DNA of 9,469 bases from Candidatus Gerdarchaeota archaeon (GTDB lineage Archaea; Asgardarchaeota; Heimdallarchaeia; JABLTI01), in contig JAEORM010000311.1 of assembly GCA_016840905.1 (NCBI GenBank), forward strand, positions 1-9,469, in the 5' to 3' direction. Both the position numbers and the translations under genes were made by a program. Under the pieces are notes generated by a model. It was not told where the DNA came from. It made no database searches and saw only the letters and a list, made by a program, of their open reading frames with translations. Positions 1-6,353 of the stretch are shown piece by piece. Each line of letters opens with the position of its first letter. Positions within the stretch are counted from its first letter, which is position 1.

Positions 1-1307
1 AAATCCCACATTTTGTTTTTTACCCATCCAATTATGGAAGGTTCTCTAAATGGATGAAAGTCAGTTAAACCATACCTCAATGCATCTGGTGCATGGTCAT
101 CTTTTTTTATAGGTTCTTCGGTAGGATTTTTATTAGCTTTATCCTTACCGTACCTGTAAGATTGTAATTCTTTAATAAGATTTTTACAAAATTTATCAAT
201 ATGTAATTTAGAATTTTTAAATAGAGATTTTATTCTACCTATTCCGTCTGAAACTTTATTATCTGCTTTTTCAGCAGGTACTTTTAAATCTCTTGTTTGA
301 GTAATTAAATCTAAAGCAGAAGGGTCAATATAAACTTTTCTGAAATGAAAATGTCTGTGTAATTCAGCAATTTTTTCAGCTATTTGAACTGATGTTTTTC
401 CAGATTCATAATATTCATCTAGGACTACAACTTCTTTATCTTTTGTAATTCCAAGACTTAATATACAAGATGGATTCTTTATTCCCCAATCCACTCCTGC
501 TATTGTATAATCAAAACTTTTTAAATCAAAATCTTTATAGTTTCCAACATGTTTTTCATAACTAAATTCTTTATAAATTTGACCTGAATAACTCCCCCAT
601 CTTCCATTTAAGAATCTACGAATCCAATCTTCATCTAAATTATCCTCAAGATTTGTTATATATTTTTTGTAATTAGGAAGTAATACATTATCATAAGTAT
701 TTGTTTCTACCACATAATATTCATCTGTTGGTTCAAGAAAGAAATACTTGTAAATCCAATGTGCTTGACTTTCAGGATTTGTTGTAAGTAATATAAATTG
801 ATTTTTTGTATGACCACCTGAAATACGATTCATACATTGTTTAAATATATCTTCATCTATTTCTACAGGTTCATCTAGGCATACAAAATCTAGTGTCATC
901 CCACGTATCTTTTCTTCTTTCTCACAAGGTACAAACCAGATTTCTGAACCGTTCCAAAAAACTGCTTTCTGGTCTCCCTTACTATATAATATTTTAGCTA
1001 ATTGAATAGGAATATTAGCATCATCTAATGCTTTTTGATAAATTTCTAACTCTTGAAGAAAAGTTTTAAATACAACTCTTGTCATTTGAGGAGTTGTTAA
1101 TGAACCCATCATTCCAGTACAACCTGCATTCTCAATGCAAGTTCTGATAGCAATGTTAGCAGCTAGAAGAGTTTTACCTGCACGTACTGCACCTGAATAA
1201 AGAACATATCTCTTATTTTTTATAGCTTCCATTACCTCTAACTGCTTTGGAAGAAATTCTCTTTTTATATCAATATGAATTAAGTTATCCAAATGCCCAC
1301 CATCCAC
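1..1307 (-). CDS. terL: Terminase large subunit (partial, C-terminal end off the left edge)
   Basis: This is the ATPase-nuclease motor that cuts concatemeric viral DNA and pumps it into the procapsid. About 435 residues are visible without a frameshift. The N-terminal ATPase has a Walker A SGAVRAGKT at about residues 38-46, a Walker B FVCLDE at about 141-146 with catalytic Glu, and a coupling motif TTNP at about 175-178. The C-terminal RNase H-like nuclease shows AGVDWG (Asp about 273), VLDEYYE (about 295-301), YIDPS (about 326-330) and DDHAPDALRY (about 403-412), the typical last acidic motif. The reading frame is still open at base 1. No ATG fits the N-terminus: the frame is closed upstream by TAG at 1319-1317, so I take GTG at 1307. 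TTG at 1292, closely preceded by GGTGG-rich sequence, is a good alternative. It is divergent from the rest of the genes. Identity is sure; the start is not. Confidence 0.95.
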   Translation of the reverse strand, partial: MDGGHLDNLIHIDIKREFLPKQLEVMEAIKNKRYVLYSGAVRAGKTLLAANIAIRTCIENAGCTGMMGSLTTPQMTRVVFKTFLQELEIYQKALDDANIPIQLAKILYSKGDQKAVFWNGSEIWFVPCEKEEKIRGMTLDFVCLDEPVEIDEDIFKQCMNRISGGHTKNQFILLTTNPESQAHWIYKYFFLEPTDEYYVVETNTYDNVLLPNYKKYITNLEDNLDEDWIRRFLNGRWGSYSGQIYKEFSYEKHVGNYKDFDLKSFDYTIAGVDWGIKNPSCILSLGITKDKEVVVLDEYYESGKTSVQIAEKIAELHRHFHFRKVYIDPSALDLITQTRDLKVPAEKADNKVSDGIGRIKSLFKNSKLHIDKFCKNLIKELQSYRYGKDKANKNPTEEPIKKDDHAPDALRYGLTDFHPFREPSIIGWVKNKMWD

Positions 1308-1401
1308 CCGAAATGTCTATTTCACACCTGAGTAACGGAAACATAATCTTAAAATATTTTCCCTGTTAATAACATCCTTTGTCATTATATATAAACCTTT
1401 C

Positions 1402-1409
1402 TATATAAA
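1402..1409 (-). promoter_or_regulatory. TATA box, putative terL promoter
   Basis: Read on the minus strand this is TTTATATA, a canonical archaeal TATA element. A second copy (TTTATATATA) lies just downstream at 1395-1386. With normal archaeal spacing, transcription would begin near 1379 or 1365, leaving a leader of roughly 60-70 bases before the terL start. The assignment to terL is inferred from position and direction. Confidence 0.5.
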
Positions 1410-1448
1410 TACTCAATTTAATTGTTTAAAGATAAGAAAAACACAATG

Positions 1449-1456
1449 TTTATATA
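1449..1456 (+). promoter_or_regulatory. TATA box, promoter of the rightward operon
   Basis: TTTATATA is preceded by an A-rich stretch that could serve as a BRE. A start about 30 bases downstream of the first T falls near 1479, directly before the GGGAG ribosome binding site (1480-1484) of the gene starting at 1495. No bacterial -35 element is found at the right spacing, which favours an archaeal reading. This promoter could drive the genes to about 5216. Confidence 0.6.
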
Positions 1457-1494
1457 CTAGACCCAACAATAGTAGTACAGGGAGAATAACATTT

Positions 1495-1968
1495 ATGACC
1501 CAAGACCAAGAATATCGATATAAATGTGAAGTTGAGATTATTCAAAAACTTGGAAGAGTTCCTTCTAGTCGTGAATTAGTCAAAGAGTTGAAAAAATACG
1601 GAATCAACATTAGCCATACTCAAGCTAATCAAGACTTAAAATTAGATTTATCATCAATGACAACAGATGAATATGAAGCTCAAAAGGAAGGAATAGTTTC
1701 AATGATTTCAAGATTAATTGATATTGCACAGAGTATTGCAACAACGGATGCAAATAATAATACTAGATTAAAAGCAATGAATACTGTTTCAAAATTATCA
1801 AAGACTAAAGCAGATATATTATCTCAATTTAGAAAAGTAGAAGCTAAAACGGATACTAAACCTACATATAATGTTTTTATAGGAAAACCTAAAGAAGCTG
1901 ATATTAAGAAATTAGAAAAATTGGAGATGAAAAATGATGAAAAAACTGAAGCTGAAAATCTTGGATAG
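1495..1968 (+). CDS. Putative terminase small subunit (DNA-binding)
   Basis: This 157-residue protein is probably the partner that recognises viral DNA and loads the large terminase. Residues about 20-50 (beginning GRVPSSRELVKELKKYG) look like a helix-turn-helix or winged-helix unit. Residues about 55-115 are predicted helical and suit oligomerisation, with a KAMNTVSKLSKTKADIL segment reminiscent of small terminases. The tail is charged and Lys/Glu-rich. The call rests mainly on this plan and on its place directly across a divergent promoter from terL; no diagnostic residue proves it. The start is supported by GGGAG at 1480-1484. It could instead be another viral DNA-binding regulator. Its last 35 bases overlap the next gene. 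Confidence 0.5.
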   Translation: MTQDQEYRYKCEVEIIQKLGRVPSSRELVKELKKYGINISHTQANQDLKLDLSSMTTDEYEAQKEGIVSMISRLIDIAQSIATTDANNNTRLKAMNTVSKLSKTKADILSQFRKVEAKTDTKPTYNVFIGKPKEADIKKLEKLEMKNDEKTEAENLG

Positions 1969-2182
1969 ATTTATCCCTGTCAGTAGACGAAAGCTTGTTT
2001 TTATTATAGACAAATTAATGGATATAATAGATGAAGTAATTGATGATAATAAATACCATTCAACTATGGAAATGGGTTTAATGAATGAAATTGAAAACTT
2101 AAAACGTAAATATAAATCTTGTGATTGTAATTGTGATAAATCTGAAGATAAAAATAATAATACAGGAGTTGAAATAGCATGA
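1934..2182 (+). CDS. Hypothetical protein with Cys-rich tail
   Basis: I do not recognise this 82-residue protein. It begins with a basic Lys/Arg-rich stretch, followed by a hydrophobic-acidic helical segment (KLVFIIDKLMDIIDEVIDD, about residues 20-38) that is amphipathic rather than a clear membrane span. Near the C-terminus, CDCNCDK (about 63-69) places three cysteines in five residues, possibly a metal or redox site, followed by a polar Asn-rich tail. The start is supported by GGAG at 1923-1926; a second ATG follows at once at 1937. It overlaps the upstream gene by 35 bases, and its stop overlaps the next start in an ATGA arrangement, so it is very likely translated as part of the operon. 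Confidence 0.65.
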   Translation: MMKKLKLKILDRFIPVSRRKLVFIIDKLMDIIDEVIDDNKYHSTMEMGLMNEIENLKRKYKSCDCNCDKSEDKNNNTGVEIA

Positions 2183-2835
2183 ATTTGAGTGGATTCAATA
2201 AAAAAGAATTATTAAAAATGGCAAGTCTAAAATGTAAGCACGGTCATTCATACTTAGAACATCCAAACTGTTATTTAGCAGAAAGAGGAACTGAAAAGAA
2301 AATAGGATATTTAGATATTGAGACAGGTGGATTAAATGCTAATTTTAACTATGTTCTAACTTGGGTAATAAAAACTAGAGGAATAGAAGAATATAAAATG
2401 GGAGTAATAGACCAAAAAAATATTTTGGCATTTAATTTTGATAAAGAAATTCTAAAAAAATTAAGAGATGCTCTTGCTGAATACGATTTAATAGTTACAT
2501 ATTATGGTACTAGATTTGATGTCCCATTTATAAGAACCAGAGTATTATCACACAAACTTAAATTTTTACCATTCGGTGCTGTACAACATAAAGATGTTTA
2601 TTACATGGTTAAAAATAGATTAAAATTACATCGGTCATCATTAGAATCAGCTTGTGCTATTTTTGGAATTAAAGGCAAGAATCACATAAAAGGTAATTTC
2701 TGGATGAGAGCAGTAATTGGAGACCCAAAATCATTAGAATATGTTTTAGACCACAATAAAAAAGATTGCGTAATTCTTGAGAAACTACACAACAAATTAC
2801 TTGAATATGTAAGAGACACAACTAGGTCACTCTAA
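2179..2835 (+). CDS. RNase H-like 3'-5' exonuclease (DEDD superfamily)
   Basis: This 218-residue protein resembles the RNase_H_2/YprB-type and PolB-type exonuclease domain that removes nucleotides from 3' ends using two metal ions. Visible motifs are Exo I YLDIETGG (Asp46, Glu48), Exo II TYYGTRFDVPFI (Asp114), a KDVYYMV and SSLESACAIFGI region typical of the fold, and Exo III DHNKKDCVIL (His192, Asp196). His stands where DEDDy members have Tyr. Before the catalytic core, residues 19-31 (CKHGHSYLEHPNC) form a Cys/His cluster that may bind zinc. No polymerase domain follows, so it acts alone or with a partner, plausibly in DNA replication or repair, or in degrading host nucleic acid. The start has GGAG at 2165-2168 and overlaps the previous stop by four bases. 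Confidence 0.82.
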   Translation: MNLSGFNKKELLKMASLKCKHGHSYLEHPNCYLAERGTEKKIGYLDIETGGLNANFNYVLTWVIKTRGIEEYKMGVIDQKNILAFNFDKEILKKLRDALAEYDLIVTYYGTRFDVPFIRTRVLSHKLKFLPFGAVQHKDVYYMVKNRLKLHRSSLESACAIFGIKGKNHIKGNFWMRAVIGDPKSLEYVLDHNKKDCVILEKLHNKLLEYVRDTTRSL

Positions 2836-2844
2836 GGGATTGTA

Positions 2845-3024
2845 ATGATGGAAAGCAGGAAATTCAAGGAATATTATCGGTTCATACGAACAATTTCCTC
2901 AGAGGAACGCATGATTCTATTCAAAAATAAAAAAAGAGATTGCAAAATGAATCCTACTGAGGAATTAAAAATCCAAATTAGTGTAATTAAAAAAGTTATG
3001 CTAGAAAACAAGGAGTTGTCTTAA
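2845..3024 (+). CDS. Small hypothetical basic protein
   Basis: This short frame encodes 59 residues, starting MMESRKFKEYYRFIRT and ending KELS, rich in Lys, Arg and Glu and probably helical. I recognise no family. Support comes from its fit: it fills the gap between exonuclease and primase-helicase, begins nine bases after the previous stop with a modest GGGA at 2836-2839, and its TAA stop overlaps the next ATG by one base (TAATG). That arrangement suggests translational coupling with the primase-helicase. A second ATG lies at 2848. Confidence 0.55.
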   Translation: MMESRKFKEYYRFIRTISSEERMILFKNKKRDCKMNPTEELKIQISVIKKVMLENKELS

Positions 3025-5216
3025 TGATTGAGATTCCAAAACAATTAAGAAATGAATTGTTTCGTTTCATTAAGATAAGAAATAAAACTAAAACTCCTTT
3101 AGAACAGGAGTGGCAACTTGGAAATAATTACAAATGGAATGAAGATAAATTCCAAGAATATTTAAAAAGTGCTAAGTCCTATGGAGTAGTTTGTGGTTAT
3201 GGTCATCTAGCTGTCATAGATTGTGATAGAGAAGAGTTAGCTAGAGAAGTATTTCTTAAATTGCCAAAAACCTTTACTGCTGAAACTGGAAGTGGACGAT
3301 GGCATATCTATTATATAATTCCAGATTTAAAAGAAAAAATAATTGTGTCAGATGAAAAGAAACATTATGGCGAAGTACAATTTACTGATTCACAAGTTCT
3401 AGGAATTGGAAGTCTACACCCAAATGGAAATCATTACAAAACTTTATACGATAAACCAATTAAAACAATTTCAGTTAAAGAATTAAAAAAAGTAATAACT
3501 CCATTTTTAAAAACTGAAACAGAGACTAATTCAACAGGACTAAATTTAGACATTGAAAATGTTGCAAAAAAGATTTCAGGATTAAATAAAAACCACGATG
3601 GAAGTCTACAAGGATGTCATCCTGTACACGGAAGTTCTGGAGGTAGCAATTTCAGAATAGACTTTGATAAAGGAGATGGTGGAGTTTGGCATTGTTTCAG
3701 ATGTGGAACAGGTGGAGATGCATTAACTTTAATTGGAGTATTAGAAGGAATAATCGATTGTTCAGAGTGTAGAAAAGGATTATTCAAAGACAATCCAGAG
3801 AAGTTTCAAGAAATCCTTAAAGTTGCAGACAAATATGGATATGAAATAGATAACACTAAAATAAATACAGTTGAAACAGTTCCATTATTTTTAGGAAAGA
3901 GACATAAGTTAAATGTTACTGGAGTAGTAAATGTAATTAAAAATGATATAATTTTTGTTACAATTAAAGATTCTACAGGTAAAAAACCACAATTGTATTA
4001 TTACAAAGATGGATATTATCACATTGATGGATGGTTTATTCTGGAAAAGAAAATAAAAGAGATACTTAAAGAAAACTGGAGTACAAGAAATAGAGACGAA
4101 ATTAGAAACTATATTCTAACTGAAAATCTAGTAGATAGAGATAAAGTAGTTGTAAATCCTAACTTGATTAATTTAAATAATGGAGTATTTGATGTAAAAA
4201 ATAATAAACTCCTAAAACATGACCCAAAGTATTATTTCCTATATAAAATTCCTTGGAATTATAATCCAAAAGCTAAGTGTCCTAAAATTGAAAAATTTTT
4301 ATCAGATACATTAGACGAAGAGTTTGTAGAAGTAAGTAAAGAAATCTTTGGATATTGTTTATATGGAAATTACTTTATACCATCAATATTTTATTTGTAC
4401 GGTACAGGTGGAAATGGTAAATCAGTTTGGTCAACTATATTAACTAATCTCCTAGGATACAAAAATATCTCTGCTTTAGAGGTTCATAGTATCTTTGAAA
4501 ATAGATTTGCTGCTGCTTCACTATACGGAAAACTTGCAAACATTTGTGGTGAAATAGACCAAAAATCATTTAGTAAGACACATACTATCAAAGATTTAAC
4601 AGGTGGAAATTATATCTTTGCAGAATTAAAAGGAAGAGACCCATTCAAATTCTTGAATCGTGCAAAAATCATTTCATCCTGTAATGAGATGCCTTATTGT
4701 TCAGATTCATCAGAAGGATGGGAACAGAGACAATATGTGATTCCATTCTTAAAAAAATTCAGAGGAGAAGATAATGAGCAAGTTAACCTTGGAGAAATAT
4801 TATCCTCAGATACAAATGAAATGGAAGGACTACTAAAAACAAGTATTGAAGCATTACAAACAATAATTAAGAATAAAAAATTTTCTTATAAAGGGTACAG
4901 AGAAAAGTATAATGAAGCACAATATGGAGTTAAAGAATTTTTATCTGTATTTATTGAAAATAGTAATGATGCAAATGATTACATTAGTAACATTGAAATA
5001 TATCAAAAATGTAAATTATATTGTAATATTCATAAAATACCAACTCCAAATGCTAGAACACTAGGAAGAGAATTAACATATTTAGGATTTAAAACAGATA
5101 TAATCTGGATTGGTGGAAAAACACTAAGAGTTAAAAAATTCTGTAAGTGGAATGAACAAGCAATCCTTACGTTAGATTCCTCCTATAAAAAAGGCAAAAA
5201 ATCAGCTAAAAAATGA
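3024..5216 (+). CDS. Primase-helicase: prim-pol, DnaG-like zinc finger and SF3 (D5-type) helicase
   Basis: This 730-residue protein should prime and unwind viral DNA during replication. The N-terminal prim-pol domain (about 1-165) shows VIDCD (Asp66, Asp68), TGSGRWHIYY (His94), GEVQ (about 116-119) and GSLHPNG (129-135). A zinc-finger resembling that of bacterial DnaG follows: CHPVHG (198-203) and WHCFRCGTGGDALTLI (222-237), with Cys224 and Cys227 as ligands and a further CSEC at 246-249. The C-terminal half is a D5_N plus superfamily 3 helicase: Walker A YGTGGNGKS (459-467), Walker B-like ANICGEID (505-512), motif C AKIISSCNEMP (547-557) and a possible arginine finger WEQRQ (566-570). Residues about 630-710 look like a winged-helix tail. 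The start is supported by GGAG at 3012-3015. The final codons contain the first copy of the CCTTACGTTA motif repeated downstream. Confidence 0.93.
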   Translation: MIEIPKQLRNELFRFIKIRNKTKTPLEQEWQLGNNYKWNEDKFQEYLKSAKSYGVVCGYGHLAVIDCDREELAREVFLKLPKTFTAETGSGRWHIYYIIPDLKEKIIVSDEKKHYGEVQFTDSQVLGIGSLHPNGNHYKTLYDKPIKTISVKELKKVITPFLKTETETNSTGLNLDIENVAKKISGLNKNHDGSLQGCHPVHGSSGGSNFRIDFDKGDGGVWHCFRCGTGGDALTLIGVLEGIIDCSECRKGLFKDNPEKFQEILKVADKYGYEIDNTKINTVETVPLFLGKRHKLNVTGVVNVIKNDIIFVTIKDSTGKKPQLYYYKDGYYHIDGWFILEKKIKEILKENWSTRNRDEIRNYILTENLVDRDKVVVNPNLINLNNGVFDVKNNKLLKHDPKYYFLYKIPWNYNPKAKCPKIEKFLSDTLDEEFVEVSKEIFGYCLYGNYFIPSIFYLYGTGGNGKSVWSTILTNLLGYKNISALEVHSIFENRFAAASLYGKLANICGEIDQKSFSKTHTIKDLTGGNYIFAELKGRDPFKFLNRAKIISSCNEMPYCSDSSEGWEQRQYVIPFLKKFRGEDNEQVNLGEILSSDTNEMEGLLKTSIEALQTIIKNKKFSYKGYREKYNEAQYGVKEFLSVFIENSNDANDYISNIEIYQKCKLYCNIHKIPTPNARTLGRELTYLGFKTDIIWIGGKTLRVKKFCKWNEQAILTLDSSYKKGKKSAKK

Positions 5217-5314
5217 CGTGTCGTAAGGATGTCGTAAGGCACTATTACTCCTATAAGTCCTTACGTTCTTACGTTTCTTACGTTATTTTTAATGTTTGTA
5301 GTATGAGAGACAAC

Positions 5315-5340
5315 GTGAAAGTAAAAGTGAAGTGAAAAGT
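5315..5340 (+). repeat. GTGAAA-like degenerate tandem tract
   Basis: The strand reads as successive units GTGAAA, GTAAAA, GTGAA, GTGAAAA and GT, with no C at all. Purine-rich, AT-rich tracts like this beside iterons can be easily melted origin elements or protein-binding sites. Here the role is only a guess. Confidence 0.4.
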
Positions 5341-5367
5341 CTAACGTAATGTAAGGATTTTGGTTGT

Positions 5368-5414
5368 CAACAGGAGTGAAATTCCTTACGTTAAAAAACT
5401 CAACAGGAGTAAAA
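5368..5414 (+). repeat. Direct repeat CAACAGGAGTRAAA (two copies)
   Basis: Copies at 5368-5381 and 5401-5414 differ at one position (G or A) and are 33 bases apart, about three helical turns. They alternate with the CTTACGTT/AACGTAAG motifs, which suggests a composite protein-binding array rather than chance. Confidence 0.5.
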
Positions 5415-5425
5415 GAAACGTAAGG
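5384..5425. repeat. Perfect 9-base inverted repeat
   Basis: CCTTACGTT at 5384-5392 pairs with AACGTAAGG at 5417-5425 across a 24-base loop that contains a copy of CAACAGGAGT. It may form a hairpin in RNA, or be two opposed binding sites. A weaker pair of the same kind is CGTAAGG 5233-5239 with CCTTACG 5259-5265. Confidence 0.5.
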
Positions 5426-5442
5426 GGATTAATCTCTCCTTA
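5421..5442. promoter_or_regulatory. Imperfect palindrome before the small-gene operon
   Basis: GATTAATC at 5427-5434 is a perfect 8-base palindrome, flanked by TAAGG on the left and CCTTA on the right. It lies just before the ribosome binding site at 5448-5452. CCTT (5438-5441) could also pair with AAGG (5446-5449) and cover that site. An operator or RNA control element is possible, but these are short elements and may be chance. Confidence 0.3.
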
Positions 5443-5456
5443 AAGAAGGTGAAAAA

Positions 5457-5708
5457 ATGAGTAAAAATTGTCAAAAATGTGGTAAAACCATAGGTTTAGA
5501 AGTTAATAAAAAAGTGTTCTCCTTAGACATATTTGATTCTACAGGAGAGTTTGAAACTAAAATTGGAACTGCAAACGTGTGTCAAGAATGTTATAACATG
5601 TTGTGCAGATTCCTGCATATTCAGCCAAAAAGAAATAATAAGAGCAATGATGCAGGGTTTAGTGTAGACATTGATGCAGAGGGCTTATATGAAGATTTAG
5701 ATAAATAG
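5457..5708 (+). CDS. Small zinc-ribbon protein
   Basis: This 83-residue protein has two knuckles, CQKCG (Cys5, Cys8) and CQECY (Cys42, Cys45), with another Cys at 50, so it very likely binds one zinc ion. The segment between the knuckles (residues about 14-40) alternates hydrophobic and polar residues like paired beta strands. The C-terminal third is polar, with an acidic end. No specific family is recognised; small zinc ribbons in viruses can be transcription or DNA-binding factors, but nothing here proves that. A strong ribosome binding site GGTGA (5448-5452) supports the start. It is the first gene after the repeat region and leads a run of small genes. Confidence 0.75.
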   Translation: MSKNCQKCGKTIGLEVNKKVFSLDIFDSTGEFETKIGTANVCQECYNMLCRFLHIQPKRNNKSNDAGFSVDIDAEGLYEDLDK

Positions 5709-5716
5709 GTGAAAAT

Positions 5717-5932
5717 ATGAAAACTGAAATATATTTAAAAGGAACTGAAGTATTAAGTTCTACAGAGCAAGTATTAGTATTTGCTAAATTGATTAATGGA
5801 AAAGAAGTTGGTGCTGCTGCACACGTTAACATAACACACTATGAAAGTAAAAATGTAGAAGCATGGATGGTCAATGACATTATAGTTGAACGTACAATAG
5901 ATGAACTTAAAAAATATAAAAAGGTGAAATAG
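5717..5932 (+). CDS. Hypothetical small protein
   Basis: I do not recognise this 71-residue protein. It has several beta-strand-like segments (for example QVLVFAKL at about 18-25 and AWMVNDIIVERT at about 49-60) and a Lys-rich helical tail, so it is probably a small compact soluble domain. There are no cysteines and no membrane span. The start has GGTGA at 5708-5712, which overlaps the end of the previous gene's stop, and its own TAG stop abuts the next ATG, so it belongs to the same operon. Confidence 0.65.
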   Translation: MKTEIYLKGTEVLSSTEQVLVFAKLINGKEVGAAAHVNITHYESKNVEAWMVNDIIVERTIDELKKYKKVK

Positions 5933-6136
5933 ATGTTTGATAGATTAAGAAATTATTTCAATTATCTTTTTACAAGAAATGTAAAAGAGGACTTTATTTG
6001 TGCAGATTGTGGATTTGAAATACCTATATATACTCCATACTATAGAAATGAAAAAACTGGAGAAGTTCTTTGCAAACTTTGTTTCGATAAGAGAGTAAGA
6101 GATGGAACTATAACTACAGATAAAATAAATGATTAA
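5933..6136 (+). CDS. Small zinc-ribbon protein
   Basis: This 67-residue protein has an aromatic, basic N-terminal helix (MFDRLRNYFNYLF) followed by a zinc ribbon with CADC (Cys23, Cys26) and CKLC (Cys47, Cys50). Between the knuckles it has YTPYYRNEKTGEVL, a hairpin typical of this fold. The function is unknown; a nucleic-acid or protein-docking role is a guess. GGTGA at 5923-5927 supports the start, which begins immediately after the previous stop. Confidence 0.72.
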   Translation: MFDRLRNYFNYLFTRNVKEDFICADCGFEIPIYTPYYRNEKTGEVLCKLCFDKRVRDGTITTDKIND

Positions 6137-6353
6137 AATGTTGATAATTCGTTATAGTAATCCTGCATGTAGGAGACTAGGAACTCTTCGGAGAATGATG
6201 AAATCAAAGAATCTTCAATTTAAAGTTGAGAGAGAAAGACGTATTGATAGAAAATATATGTATCCAATTGTTATCACTAATAGTGGAAAAATAAAAGATT
6301 ATAAAGCAATGACAGTAATTTTAACTGATGAAAAATTTGAGGAACTAGAATGA
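6129..6353 (+). CDS. Hypothetical protein, possibly glutaredoxin-like
   Basis: This 74-residue protein resembles a minimal glutaredoxin/thioredoxin fold. A first strand MLIIRYS leads into NPACRRLGTLRRMMKSK, where glutaredoxins have their CxxC and first helix; then come a second strand, MYPIVIT with a candidate cis-proline at residue 46, and a final helix DEKFEELE. Only the first active-site cysteine (Cys14) is present, as C-R-R-L, so it would be monothiol or not redox-active. The fold assignment is an inference from pattern alone. The start may be ATG 6129, overlapping the previous gene by eight bases, or ATG 6138 just after that gene's stop, which gives a 71-residue protein starting at the first strand. 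Neither has a clear ribosome binding site. Confidence 0.6.
   Translation: MIKMLIIRYSNPACRRLGTLRRMMKSKNLQFKVERERRIDRKYMYPIVITNSGKIKDYKAMTVILTDEKFEELE

Larger units (their letters stand above)
5164..5425 (+). repeat. CTTACG/CGTAAG motif array: candidate origin or operator region
   Basis: The hexamer CTTACG or its complement CGTAAG occurs eight times here, and I found none elsewhere in the window. Copies lie at 5166-5171 (inside the primase-helicase 3' end), 5222-5227, 5233-5238, 5260-5265, 5268-5273, 5277-5282, 5385-5390 and 5419-5424, plus a degenerate AACGTAATGTAAGG at 5343-5356. Two GTCGTAAGG units at 5220 and 5231 are exactly 11 bases apart, one helical turn; three CTTACGTT units at 5260, 5268 and 5277 are tandem. 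Such iteron-like arrays beside a primase-helicase are typical of replication origins, but the same pattern could be an operator array controlling the genes from 5457. Function is inferred. Confidence 0.6.
5217..5456. other. Non-coding region between replication module and small-gene operon
   Basis: This is the longest intergenic stretch on the right-hand side. All short frames I followed close within a few codons, for example after ATG at 5292 and 5303, so I see no gene. It holds most of the CTTACG array, a GTGAAA-like tract, two CAACAGGAGT copies, inverted repeats and the ribosome binding site of the next gene. A run of T at 5286-5290 after the tandem repeats could end transcription from the replication operon, but this is weak. 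Confidence 0.6.

Noticed and set aside
1317..1319. TAG read as pyrrolysine to extend TerL to ATG 1385
   Set aside because: TAG ends several other genes here (1966-1968, 5706-5708, 5930-5932, 8732-8734), so general recoding is unlikely, and the TATA boxes overlap the upstream ATG.
1421..1460. Bacterial -35/-10 promoter before the gene at 1495
   Set aside because: TTGTTT at 1422 and TATACT at 1453 are about 25 bases apart, too far for a bacterial promoter; the archaeal TATA reading fits better, though a bacterial host is not formally excluded.
5217..5456. CRISPR array in the repeat region
   Set aside because: Repeats are only 6-14 bases, irregularly spaced and in both orientations; there are no uniform repeats with unique spacers and no cas genes.
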